This document shows, in pieces, positions 1 to 8,170 of a DNA stretch of 35,260 nucleotides. Origin of the DNA: Lentisphaerae bacterium ADurb.BinA184 (GTDB lineage Bacteria > Verrucomicrobiota > Lentisphaeria > Oligosphaerales > MVZH01); NCBI GenBank assembly GCA_002068325.1, contig MVZH01000014.1, positions 1 through 35,260 on the forward strand, given 5' to 3'. Position numbers and translations under genes: made by a program. The notes under the pieces were generated by a model. It did not search any database and was not told the DNA's origin. It was given only the letters and a program-made list of their open reading frames with translations. How positions within the stretch are numbered: position 1 is the stretch's first letter; every line of letters begins with the position of its first letter.

Positions 1-1
1 A

Positions 2-304
2 GTCAACGCGTTACGAAATGCCCACGAATGGCGCGCTTTGCTTGAATCGGGCAAAGCCGCATCGACAGCCGCTCTTGCACGAGATCTGAACCTGAGCCGC
101 GCTTACGTGATAAGGATATTGTCGCTCACGACACTGGCTCCCGAGATCGTCACGGCTATAATAAACGGCGAAGAACCCAATGGACTCAGCCTTGACAAGC
201 TCGTCTCCCGCCGATTGCTGCATCGCCGTCGCCGAGGCTACGGCCTGGCCCGCCCGCGAGACGCCTTGGCCCGGGCACTCATCCGCCTGGCCGCCGAGGA
301 CTGA
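2..304 (+). CDS. KorB/ParB-like helix-turn-helix protein, C-terminal part (5' end outside window)
   Basis: The frame is open from the first bases of the window, so this is the end of a longer gene. A TTG at 38 is an internal codon or a weak alternative start. The visible part reads LARDLNLSRAYVIRILSLT, a helix-turn-helix, followed by LAPEIVTAIINGEEPNGLSL. This pattern occurs in KorB/ParB-type DNA-binding proteins and in small proteins found beside phage or plasmid recombinases. After about codon 65 the family-like sequence stops and an arginine-rich tail (RRLLHRRRRGYG) runs to the stop. The tail does not look like the usual family ending, so the gene has probably been truncated or joined to unrelated DNA near 190-210. 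It may mark the edge of an old insertion. Function beyond DNA binding is not known. Confidence 0.5.
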   Translation, partial: VNALRNAHEWRALLESGKAASTAALARDLNLSRAYVIRILSLTTLAPEIVTAIINGEEPNGLSLDKLVSRRLLHRRRRGYGLARPRDALARALIRLAAED

Positions 305-367
305 GCCCCCATCGAAACGGCCGGCCAATGCCTCGCGGCCGCGCCGCTCAGACAGAAAGCCCCATCC

Positions 368-1825
368 ATGCCAGACATCTGCCCCGTGACCGCCGACTTT
401 GCCGCGCGCGCCGCCTGGATCAACCGCCACGCCTGGCTGGCCGGGATCGACCTGGACACCGAGTGCCGCCAAGCCGAGGACGAGGGCCGCGACCTGCGCT
501 CCGTGCGCCGCGCCATCGGCCGGCTCAAGGCGGCGCCCGCCCCCGAAGGCGCCTGGAGCACCGTCCTCGGCGGAAAGCGCGACGCCGCCTGGGTCGCCGC
601 GTACTATGCCCTGAACGACCGCATCCAGGCCCTGCCGTCGCGGGCCGGGCATCCCTGGGTCGAGCCCGATGATCTCGCCGGCATCCGTGCCGCCCGCCCC
701 CCGGCGGTGCCGCTCAAGCCGTGGCGCGGCAGCCGGAGGGAATTCGCGCGCCGCCTGCACGGCGGACTGCTCGGTCGCATCTGCGGCTGCATGCTCGGCA
801 AGCCGGTGGAAGGCTGGCCGCGTGACAGCATCCGCATCTCGAACGAGGAGACCGGCAACTGGCCTGTGGCCAACTACATGCGCCTGCCGAGCCGTCCGGA
901 GGATGCGCGCATCGCCGCCCGCCGCCCCGCCTCGAAGTGGTCGCTGGCCAACGGCCCCGGGACCTGCCTGCGCCCGGGCATCCGGGGCGGTGTCGAGGAC
1001 GATGACATCAACTACACGACCACCGGTTTCGCCATCGTCAAACGCTGGGGCGCCGGCTTCACGCCCTCCGACGTGGCCTCCTTCTGGCTGGACAACCTGC
1101 CGGTCAACCACACCTGCACCGCCGAGCGCGTCGCCTACCGCAACCTCGTCGCCGGCCTGCCGCCGCCGTCCAGCGCCACGCACCGCAATCCGTACCGCGA
1201 GTGGATCGGTGCGCAGATCCGCGCCGACTACTTCGGGTTCGCCAATCCGGGGCTCCCGGAGCGCGCCGCGGAGTGGGCGTGGCGCGACGCCTCGATCAGC
1301 CACGTGCGCAACGGCATCTACGGTGAGATGTGGGTGGCGGCGATGCTGGCGGCGGCCTACGTGCATGACGACTGGGTGACCATTCTGCGGGCCGGGCTGG
1401 CGCAGGTTCCGGCCCGGTCGCGGCTGGCGCAGTCCGTCGAGCGTGTCATTGGCGACTGCCTCAGGGGGCTGGACTACGACGGGGCGGTCGCGGCCCTGCA
1501 CGCGCGCTGGAACGAACGGGTCGGCCACCACTGGTGCCACACGCTCTCGAACGCCGAGGTGGTGGCGATCGGGCTGCTGTACGGCGAGGAGGATTTTGGC
1601 CGGTCAGTCGGCCGCGCGGTGATGTGCGGGTTCGACACCGACTGCAACGGCGCCACCGTCGGCGGGCTGTGGGGGGTGAAGCACGGGGTGGACGCCATCC
1701 CGTCGCGCTGGGCCTCGCCGATGCGCGACCGGGTCTGCACCGGGGTGGCCGGCTACCACGAGACCGCGATCAGCGCGCTGGCCGCCGACATGGTGGGGAC
1801 CGCCCTGCGGTGCCGTCGCGGGTGA
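368..1825 (+). CDS. ADP-ribosylglycohydrolase-fold protein
   Basis: A 485-residue protein of the ADP-ribosyl-glycohydrolase (DraG/ARH) fold. Known members use two metal ions to hydrolyse ADP-ribose linked to proteins or small molecules. The domain starts near residue 135 with GRICGCMLGKPVEG. The first acidic metal motif is EDDDINYT (about 210-217) in place of the usual DDT motif. The second is FDTDCNGATVGGLWG (about 422-436), which matches the conserved D-T-D site. The first 130 residues are an extension without a recognised domain. No signal peptide is visible, so it is probably cytoplasmic. The ribosome-binding site is weak (AGAAAG about 10 bases upstream). It converges on the large gene on the minus strand with 43 bases between the stops. 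In PVC bacteria this fold often sits in carbohydrate loci, so the natural substrate may be a glycoside and not ADP-ribosylated protein. That is inference. Confidence 0.85.
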   Translation: MPDICPVTADFAARAAWINRHAWLAGIDLDTECRQAEDEGRDLRSVRRAIGRLKAAPAPEGAWSTVLGGKRDAAWVAAYYALNDRIQALPSRAGHPWVEPDDLAGIRAARPPAVPLKPWRGSRREFARRLHGGLLGRICGCMLGKPVEGWPRDSIRISNEETGNWPVANYMRLPSRPEDARIAARRPASKWSLANGPGTCLRPGIRGGVEDDDINYTTTGFAIVKRWGAGFTPSDVASFWLDNLPVNHTCTAERVAYRNLVAGLPPPSSATHRNPYREWIGAQIRADYFGFANPGLPERAAEWAWRDASISHVRNGIYGEMWVAAMLAAAYVHDDWVTILRAGLAQVPARSRLAQSVERVIGDCLRGLDYDGAVAALHARWNERVGHHWCHTLSNAEVVAIGLLYGEEDFGRSVGRAVMCGFDTDCNGATVGGLWGVKHGVDAIPSRWASPMRDRVCTGVAGYHETAISALAADMVGTALRCRRG

Positions 1826-1868
1826 GCGTCGGGCCGGCGCGGCGCTGTGCGGTTGGGGCGGGGCCTTC

Positions 1869-4800
1869 TCACTCGACGAGTTCGGCGGTGCCCCAGAGGG
1901 CGGGTTCGAAACGGGCCTCGCTGGGCAGGTCGTAGACGATGGCGGCGCCGTTGCGTCCCCAGTGCAGGCGGGCGACGTTGCGCTGGCCGGCCGGGTCGCT
2001 GAAATTCACCGACAAGTCGAGTCCGAGGGTGCGGCCGGCCGCGGGTTCAACGCCGAGCAGCGACCACGGGATCACGGCGATCAGGCGGTAGGCGTCGGCG
2101 GCGACGCTGACCGTGGCGGCGACGTCGGCGTTTTCACGCACGTCAGCGATCCGCACCTGGCCGGCAGGCGAGCGGAAGTCGGCGGGTCTGGCGTCGTCGT
2201 GCGGGCCGATGCGGTAGAGGATGGCGCGGGCCTTTCCCGGCTCGGCGGCCGGGGCGAGGAGGACGCGGAGATGCCCCGGGGCCGGGGTGCGGGCGCCGGG
2301 TGTGGGGCCGAGCCAGACGCTGCACTCGTCGCCGCTCTTGAACAGGGCCGTCGGATCGCCGCCGGCGTTTCGCCACGGCGAGTCGTCGCGCACCTCGAAG
2401 CGGACGTAGAGGGCCCGTGCGTCGTAGAGCAGCCGTGCCTCGCCGCGGGCGTCGGGCCGCAGGGCAAAGGTGGCGGCCGGCGCGTCGGCGAAGGCGGGGC
2501 TGTCCAGGGAGGGTGGCTCGGCGGCGCGGTGGCGCAGCACCGCGATTCGCCGCCCGGTTTGCGGAGTCCGCAGGTCGGCCTGGGCGCGGGCGGCGGCGAG
2601 CCCTTCGGCGGTGAGGGTGAACTCGCCCGAGAACCGGGTGGGCGGCCGCTCGGTCCCGCCGACCTCGAAGATGTGGATGGCGTCGCTGCCGGCCAGCAGG
2701 TAGACTTTGCCGGACTTGGGGTGGCGGAAGACGCGGGTGTTGAACAGTTCGACCCACACGGTGTAGGGCGAGGGGTCGGGGCCGCGGGAGATGTCCTCCA
2801 GGAGGGTAGCGACGTAGAGCCCGCGCTCCGTATCCCAGACGTGCACGAGGCTGTTCTCGTCGGTCCAGAAGAGGTAGTCGCCGACGATGCCGGCGGCGCC
2901 GGTGGGGCAGTAGTGCTGTCCGGGGGCGAGGAAGGAGGGGGCGCGTTCGCCGGCGTGCCAGAGGGGGCGGCCGCTGGCCTCGTCGTACTTGGTGATTTGG
3001 GCGAACTCCCAGTCGTGGCCGTGGCCGACGCCGGGGAGGTCGGCCGCGTTGTAGCCGCCGTTGAAGGCATAGACGGCGCCGGCGTGGGCGAAGGCGGTAC
3101 GGGCGCCGGCGGCGCCGTGGCCGAGGCCGAGGCCCAGCCGCGGCAGTCCGACGTGCAGGGCCTGCTCCCAGCGGTAGACGGGCACGCCGTCGCGCCACTC
3201 GGCGACCGGGATTTTCCAGACGCCGCCGGAGGTGTCGTCCGTCCAGTCGTGCATGTACAGGTTGAAGCCCTCGTCGAAGTAGGCCCCCCAGCCCTGCTGC
3301 GGGCCGGAGCCCTTGAGCGGATAGGCCGGGGCCTCGGTGGTCTGCCATTCGTCGGGCTGCTTGCGGCCGTCGCCGTTGAGGTCGGACCAGGTTCCCTTGC
3401 GGCCGGTGTCCTGGTTGTGATAGACCGGCTCGAGAGTGCCGTCATCGAGGGTGCGGATCCATCCTCCGTAGACGGCGGCGACGCCGCGGGCGCGGTCCTC
3501 GGCCAGTTCGGCGATGGCGCCGCTGCCGCTGCACCAGTAGGTCTTGCCGTCGCGGTGGCGGATGCGCGGCCACCACTTGATGGGCACGCCGGTCTGCTCG
3601 TAGGCGCCGATCCAGTAGTGTTCGACGGCCCAGGCGCCGGTGTCGTAATCGACGCGGTAGCGGATGAGGTCGGCGTGGGTGTCGCCGTAGATGAGTTCGG
3701 GTTCTTCCTCATCGACACCGAACATGCCGCTGAAGTAGTACGGGCCGTGGAACTGCTTTTCGAGGTGTCCGTCGGGTGCCCAGCGGGTGAACCGTCTTGG
3801 GGCGGCGTTTTCCGCGGCGAAGATGCGCCCGTCGGCGAGGGCGCACAGTCCGACCGGGTTGCGGAAGGACTCCGGCTGCATGGGGCCGGTGCGGGGGCGG
3901 CCGCCGGGCGTGCCGAGGGCGCGGATCTCGCGGCCGTCGGCGGCAAAGCGGACGACCTGATGGCGCGGCTCGCCGACCGTGGCGACGAAGCCGCCGTCGG
4001 CGGTCGGTTCGACGTCCCAGACCTCGCCGCCGGCGTCAGCCAGCCGTTCACCGGGGGTGCCGCGGGCCGTGTCGAGCGCGACGATTGCGGTGCCGCTGCC
4101 GACCACCAGGCGCCCGTCGGTGAGGAAGGCGACGCCGCTGGCCGCGGGCACGGGCCAGGCGGCAAGCTGGGCGCCGTTGGCGGCGGCGACGACGAAGAGG
4201 GTGTCCTGCGCGGGAGCCGTGAGGTAGAGCCGGCCGTCGCGCACGGCGACATCGGTGACGATGCGGCCGGAGTCCTTGTACTCGCCGAACATGGGCTGGT
4301 CGGCCTGGCGGGCGGCGTAGAGCTGTTTGGCGCCGGTGGCGGCCTCGACGCGCCAGAGCATGGGGCGGTTCCATTTGCCCTGGTAGTTCGCCTGTCCCTC
4401 GGGGGCGTTCATGGCCGAGGCGGCGACGATGTAGAGGCTGTTGCCGTCGCTGGCGACGGCCATCTGGCTAGCCTTCATCCACCAGTCGAGGTGCTGTTTC
4501 CAGCGGACCTGTCCGTCAGGGCTCATGCGGATCAGGCCGCCCTCGCCCTCCTCGAACGCCCAGAGCACGGCAATGTCGGTGTCGGCGGCGGCCGGATCAA
4601 TCGGGCAGATGTCCATGACGTCGCCCCAGACCCCGCCCCAGCTGCCGCGGCCGTCGGCGGTGCGGTAGGGCGGGTTGCCGCTCTGGCCGACGCTGGTCAC
4701 GTAGCGCAGGGACAGTTTGGGCGGGACGATGCCGTGGTAGGTGTAGACGCCGGGGGCGGCCCAGCGTCCGTACTGGTCGCGGCCGTCCCAGAGCACTTCG

Positions 4801-6662
4801 CCGCTCACGGGCACGGCGCAGGCGAGTTGCCGGACGGTGACGTGGTCGCGGTCGTAGACGTTGACGCTCATGCGGTCTCCCGCCGGCGGGCTCAAGGGGA
4901 TGCGGGCGGCGACGATCGGCGCATCGTCCTCGCGCGGCAGCGGCTGGATGTCAGGCCGCCAGAGGGTGGTGGTGGCAACGACGATGCGGCCGTTGCCGGC
5001 GTCGGCGATGTAGACGGCGTTGAGGTCGGCGGCGACGGCCCACGGCCGGTCGAGGCGGTCGAGGGCGGCGCCGGGGTCGCCGGGCGCGCCAAGGCGGGCC
5101 AGGAGGGCGCCGGTGGCGGCGTCAAGCTGGGCGACGACGTGGGCAGCGGTGTCGCAGACGTAGACGTGCTCCGGGGTGGCGGCGAGGCGGCGGATGCCCT
5201 GCCACTGCGGGGGCGTTTCCCAGGCGGCGGCCTGCCCGTCGGGCGACAGGCGGACGACTTGGGTCGGGGTGGCGGCGAAGACGGTTTCCCCGGCCACGGC
5301 GAGGCCGGTCACGCCGGGCAGCCCGGTGCGCCAGGCGACGGCGGCGGCCGCCTTGTCCAAGAGCGGGCGGCGCCAGAGGGTGCCGGAGGCGGGGTCGGCG
5401 AGCAGGACGTCGTTGCCCAGGCGTGCGAGCTGGCCGACGCCCTGGACGCCGGGCAGGGGGACGTCGAAGTCGAGGTGCCGCGCGCCGCCGAGGTAGGCGA
5501 GGTGGATGCCGTCGCGGGCCTGGTGGGCGGCGACCTGGCCCTCGGGGGCGGCGACGAGGGCGACGAGGTGGCGGCCGTGCGCCGGCCCTTCGACCTGCAG
5601 GAGCTGGCCGATGGGCTGCGCCTTGGGAAGGACAATGGGGTGCTGGACGTCCTGGTTGCCGCTGGTGGTGAAGGCGATGCCGCGCAGGGCCATGCCATCG
5701 TCGCACAGGTCCTCGACACACACTCCGCCGAGGCGCCGGGTGTAGAGGAAATTCGTGCCGGTCCAGCGGGCTTCGAGGGCGCCGCCGCGGCCGGCGAAGA
5801 AGAAGCGTTCGCCGATGCGGGCGACTTGGGCGGCCATGCGGATTTCGCCGGCCGGCGAGCCGCAGTCTCCGGGGGCGGGGGTGACGCCGTCGAGGCCGAG
5901 GCGTCGCAGGCCGCCCTCGTAGCCGAAGCAGTAGCGCTGGCCGTCGAGGATCTGGCCGTCGGCGGCTTCGCCGACCCGCGCCCCGGCCGGGGCATCGTCG
6001 CCGGCGGCGAGCCGGTAGCGTCCGGACCAGTTCACGCCGCCGGCGTGCTGGATGGAGACGCCGCCATCGGGGTCGGCCTGCACGAGGTGACGCCATGGCC
6101 GGGTGGCGCCGGCGGGCATGTCGAGGATGAAGAGCGTCTGCGGGGGGCCGCCGGCGGGATCGAGGGCGGCGACTTCGTAGGCCCCCCTGTCGGGAAAGGA
6201 CTTGCCGATGATGACGCGGCCGTCGGCGTCGGGCGTGGGGGAGAGGGCCCACAGGCCGGGGCCGTCGGCGACCGCTTCGACGGCCAGCTGGGCGACGTCG
6301 GGCGAGGCGGTGGCGATGCGGCAGAGCGCGCTTGCGGAGCGCGCGGGGTCGGCGGCGATGCCGAAGATGTGATCGCCGGATCGTATGAGCAGGGACGCGA
6401 CCGGCGCGGTGACGGTTTGCGGAGTCCGCAGGACGGCCAGGCAACGCCCGTCCTGGTCGCAGACGGGGAGGCCCTGGCGGGCGCCGGCCAGATAGAGCCG
6501 GCCGTGGCGGTCGGCGGCGATGCCCGTGTAAAAGGCGTAGGGCACGGGCGGGGCATCGAGGCCGGACGTGTTCCCGAGGACGCCGACGACCCGCAGCGGC
6601 GCGGGGTTCGCGTGCAGGGCGACGGCGGCGAAGGCTGAGGCGAGGAAGGCGAGGCGTTTCAT
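1869..6662 (-). CDS. Very large secreted beta-propeller protein with C-terminal CBM9-like domain
   Basis: The start is the ATG at 6662, giving 1597 residues. It is preceded by GGGAG with 8 bases spacing and opens a clear signal peptide, MKRLAFLASAFAAVALHANPA; an ATG 25 codons upstream lacks both. The body is a long series of NHL/PQQ-like propeller blades such as VAADLNAVYIADAGNGRIVV and DGRIFAAENAAPRRFTRWAPD. Around residue 624, VLWDGRDQYGRWAAPGVY resembles the FlgD-type Ig strand found near the ends of secreted proteins. Near residue 1097, DLNGDGRKQPDEW is an EF-hand/dockerin-like calcium loop. From about 1370 to the end, RLLYDARALYVRFEVRDDSPW and the following strands match a CBM9/DOMON-like carbohydrate-binding sandwich. 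It is the last gene of the minus-strand run. The likely role is extracellular or periplasmic polymer binding; no catalytic residues are recognisable. Confidence 0.85.
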   Translation of the reverse strand: MKRLAFLASAFAAVALHANPAPLRVVGVLGNTSGLDAPPVPYAFYTGIAADRHGRLYLAGARQGLPVCDQDGRCLAVLRTPQTVTAPVASLLIRSGDHIFGIAADPARSASALCRIATASPDVAQLAVEAVADGPGLWALSPTPDADGRVIIGKSFPDRGAYEVAALDPAGGPPQTLFILDMPAGATRPWRHLVQADPDGGVSIQHAGGVNWSGRYRLAAGDDAPAGARVGEAADGQILDGQRYCFGYEGGLRRLGLDGVTPAPGDCGSPAGEIRMAAQVARIGERFFFAGRGGALEARWTGTNFLYTRRLGGVCVEDLCDDGMALRGIAFTTSGNQDVQHPIVLPKAQPIGQLLQVEGPAHGRHLVALVAAPEGQVAAHQARDGIHLAYLGGARHLDFDVPLPGVQGVGQLARLGNDVLLADPASGTLWRRPLLDKAAAAVAWRTGLPGVTGLAVAGETVFAATPTQVVRLSPDGQAAAWETPPQWQGIRRLAATPEHVYVCDTAAHVVAQLDAATGALLARLGAPGDPGAALDRLDRPWAVAADLNAVYIADAGNGRIVVATTTLWRPDIQPLPREDDAPIVAARIPLSPPAGDRMSVNVYDRDHVTVRQLACAVPVSGEVLWDGRDQYGRWAAPGVYTYHGIVPPKLSLRYVTSVGQSGNPPYRTADGRGSWGGVWGDVMDICPIDPAAADTDIAVLWAFEEGEGGLIRMSPDGQVRWKQHLDWWMKASQMAVASDGNSLYIVAASAMNAPEGQANYQGKWNRPMLWRVEAATGAKQLYAARQADQPMFGEYKDSGRIVTDVAVRDGRLYLTAPAQDTLFVVAAANGAQLAAWPVPAASGVAFLTDGRLVVGSGTAIVALDTARGTPGERLADAGGEVWDVEPTADGGFVATVGEPRHQVVRFAADGREIRALGTPGGRPRTGPMQPESFRNPVGLCALADGRIFAAENAAPRRFTRWAPDGHLEKQFHGPYYFSGMFGVDEEEPELIYGDTHADLIRYRVDYDTGAWAVEHYWIGAYEQTGVPIKWWPRIRHRDGKTYWCSGSGAIAELAEDRARGVAAVYGGWIRTLDDGTLEPVYHNQDTGRKGTWSDLNGDGRKQPDEWQTTEAPAYPLKGSGPQQGWGAYFDEGFNLYMHDWTDDTSGGVWKIPVAEWRDGVPVYRWEQALHVGLPRLGLGLGHGAAGARTAFAHAGAVYAFNGGYNAADLPGVGHGHDWEFAQITKYDEASGRPLWHAGERAPSFLAPGQHYCPTGAAGIVGDYLFWTDENSLVHVWDTERGLYVATLLEDISRGPDPSPYTVWVELFNTRVFRHPKSGKVYLLAGSDAIHIFEVGGTERPPTRFSGEFTLTAEGLAAARAQADLRTPQTGRRIAVLRHRAAEPPSLDSPAFADAPAATFALRPDARGEARLLYDARALYVRFEVRDDSPWRNAGGDPTALFKSGDECSVWLGPTPGARTPAPGHLRVLLAPAAEPGKARAILYRIGPHDDARPADFRSPAGQVRIADVRENADVAATVSVAADAYRLIAVIPWSLLGVEPAAGRTLGLDLSVNFSDPAGQRNVARLHWGRNGAAIVYDLPSEARFEPALWGTAELVE

Positions 6663-6821
6663 GCGGCGTACTCCCGGTAGGGCGCGGCAGGCTCCGACGC
6701 GCCGATCCCGATGTCGCGCCAAGGCCGCGCGACCCACTCTCGGCAGTCCTGATATCGCGCAGGCCTGTCGCGCCGCCGCCCTGCGAAGGCGGAGGCCGCG
6801 CGGTCTACGCAGGCCGGGGCG

Positions 6822-8138
6822 TCACTCGGCGGGCACATCTTCGAGGTAGACCCCGTCCGCGCGCAAGACCGTCTGCAACGCAGGCAGGCTGAGCTGATCC
6901 ATCGTGCACCCTTCGTGCAGGGCGAGGGCGGCGGCGGTTCCGGCGCCCTGCCCCAGCACCATGCAGTGCGTCTGCACACGGAAAGACGAATGGGCCTCGT
7001 GCGTGGACGAGGCGCAGCGGCCGACCACGGCCAGGTTGGGGATCCGGGGGTTGAGGGCCATGCCGAGCGGAATGTGGTAACTCTGGCCCTGCGGGACCCA
7101 GCCGCGGCCGCCGCGGTCCTGCATGTGGTCGGTATAGGTAGTGTGCCCGGAGCCGCAGGGGTCGTGGATATCGATCATCCAGACCCCGTGTCCGACGGCG
7201 TCGGGGTGTTTGCGGGCGCCGAGGACCATGTCGGCGTCGAGGGTCTTGCGGCCGCGGATGCGCCGGCTTTCGCGGACGCCGAGGGCGAAGCCGGTGCGGT
7301 CTATGCGGGCCTGGGCGTAGCCGGGCAGTTCGCGGCGCCAGAGTTCGAGGTAGGCGACGAGGCGTTCGCGGGCGAGAACGGTCAGCCGGGTCATCTCCTC
7401 TTCGTCGAGGGGGTTGCCGGCGACGGGGAGCATGTTCCAGAGGGTGCGGTCGTCGGCCCACTGCATGTAGTGGGCGGCGTTGCCGTCGTTGAACGGGGGG
7501 AAGGCGCCCTGCCGGTTGAGTTCCCGCATGCGTTGCATCATGGCTTCGCCGGCCTGCGGGGCGTGGGCGCGGACAGCGGCGGCATCGATGCCGTGGAGTC
7601 CGAACATGAGGGTCATGCCCTGGACGCGGCCGTCGGCGGGCCGGCCGAAGTGGAACTCGGCGCCGGCCTTGGCGGCGAGGTCGCCGTCGCCGGTGGCATC
7701 GATGAAAATGGCGCCGGTGACGGCGGCGCGGCCGCACTTGGTGTCGCAGAGCACGGCGCGCAGGCGACCGGCTTCGAGGACGGGGTCGCCGGCGGCGAGG
7801 TTGCAGAACGTCCGCACCCCGGCCTGTTCGAGCATGCGGTGCCAGACGATGCGCATGCCCTCCGGTTCGAACCAGTGCGTTTCGTGGGCGTGGGGGTACT
7901 GGGGGTCGCGGCGGATCCAGCCCTGCGGTTCGGCGAGCCGGGCGCTTTCCTCGACCAGTCCGTAGATGACCATTTTCTCGCGGTCGCTGCGGTGCCAGCC
8001 GTTGACCAGGGCGTTGGTCGCCATGCCGCCGACCGTCGGCCAGCGTTCGAGGAGCACGACGCGGCAGCCGTGGCGGGCGGCGCTGACGGCGGCCGCGATC
8101 CCGGCGCAGCCCGCGCGCTCGGGGAGACGGATTTCCAT
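6822..8138 (-). CDS. FAD-dependent oxidoreductase (FAD_oxidored family) with atypical N-terminus
   Basis: The start is the ATG at 8138, with GGAG 9 bases upstream, giving 438 residues. The frame is open further upstream, but that part is arginine-rich shadow of the neighbouring gene. The dinucleotide-binding helix is GCAGIAAAVSAARHGCRVVLLE (10-31). Later family landmarks are FIDATGDGDLAAKAGAEF and the C-terminal VVGRCASSTHEAHSSFRV followed by MVLGQGAGTAAALAL. These match the FAD-dependent oxidoreductase family common in PVC carbohydrate loci. The N-terminus MEIRLPERAGCAG lacks the hydrophobic first strand and the first glycine of GxGxxG, so FAD binding may be altered or a short segment lost. 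It lies 32 bases after the upstream gene in the same direction and 160 bases before the large secreted protein gene. It probably oxidises a sugar or sugar-derived substrate; substrate unknown. Confidence 0.85.
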   Translation of the reverse strand: MEIRLPERAGCAGIAAAVSAARHGCRVVLLERWPTVGGMATNALVNGWHRSDREKMVIYGLVEESARLAEPQGWIRRDPQYPHAHETHWFEPEGMRIVWHRMLEQAGVRTFCNLAAGDPVLEAGRLRAVLCDTKCGRAAVTGAIFIDATGDGDLAAKAGAEFHFGRPADGRVQGMTLMFGLHGIDAAAVRAHAPQAGEAMMQRMRELNRQGAFPPFNDGNAAHYMQWADDRTLWNMLPVAGNPLDEEEMTRLTVLARERLVAYLELWRRELPGYAQARIDRTGFALGVRESRRIRGRKTLDADMVLGARKHPDAVGHGVWMIDIHDPCGSGHTTYTDHMQDRGGRGWVPQGQSYHIPLGMALNPRIPNLAVVGRCASSTHEAHSSFRVQTHCMVLGQGAGTAAALALHEGCTMDQLSLPALQTVLRADGVYLEDVPAE

Positions 8139-8170
8139 GGGGACAGGCTCCGCGGCCGGCGGCCGCCGGA

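Noticed and set aside
1962..6638. Very long plus-strand open frame of 1558 codons
   Set aside because: It is antisense to the well-supported secreted protein, is almost only G, A, V and D, has no domain or ribosome-binding site, and is expected in GC-rich DNA opposite a real gene.
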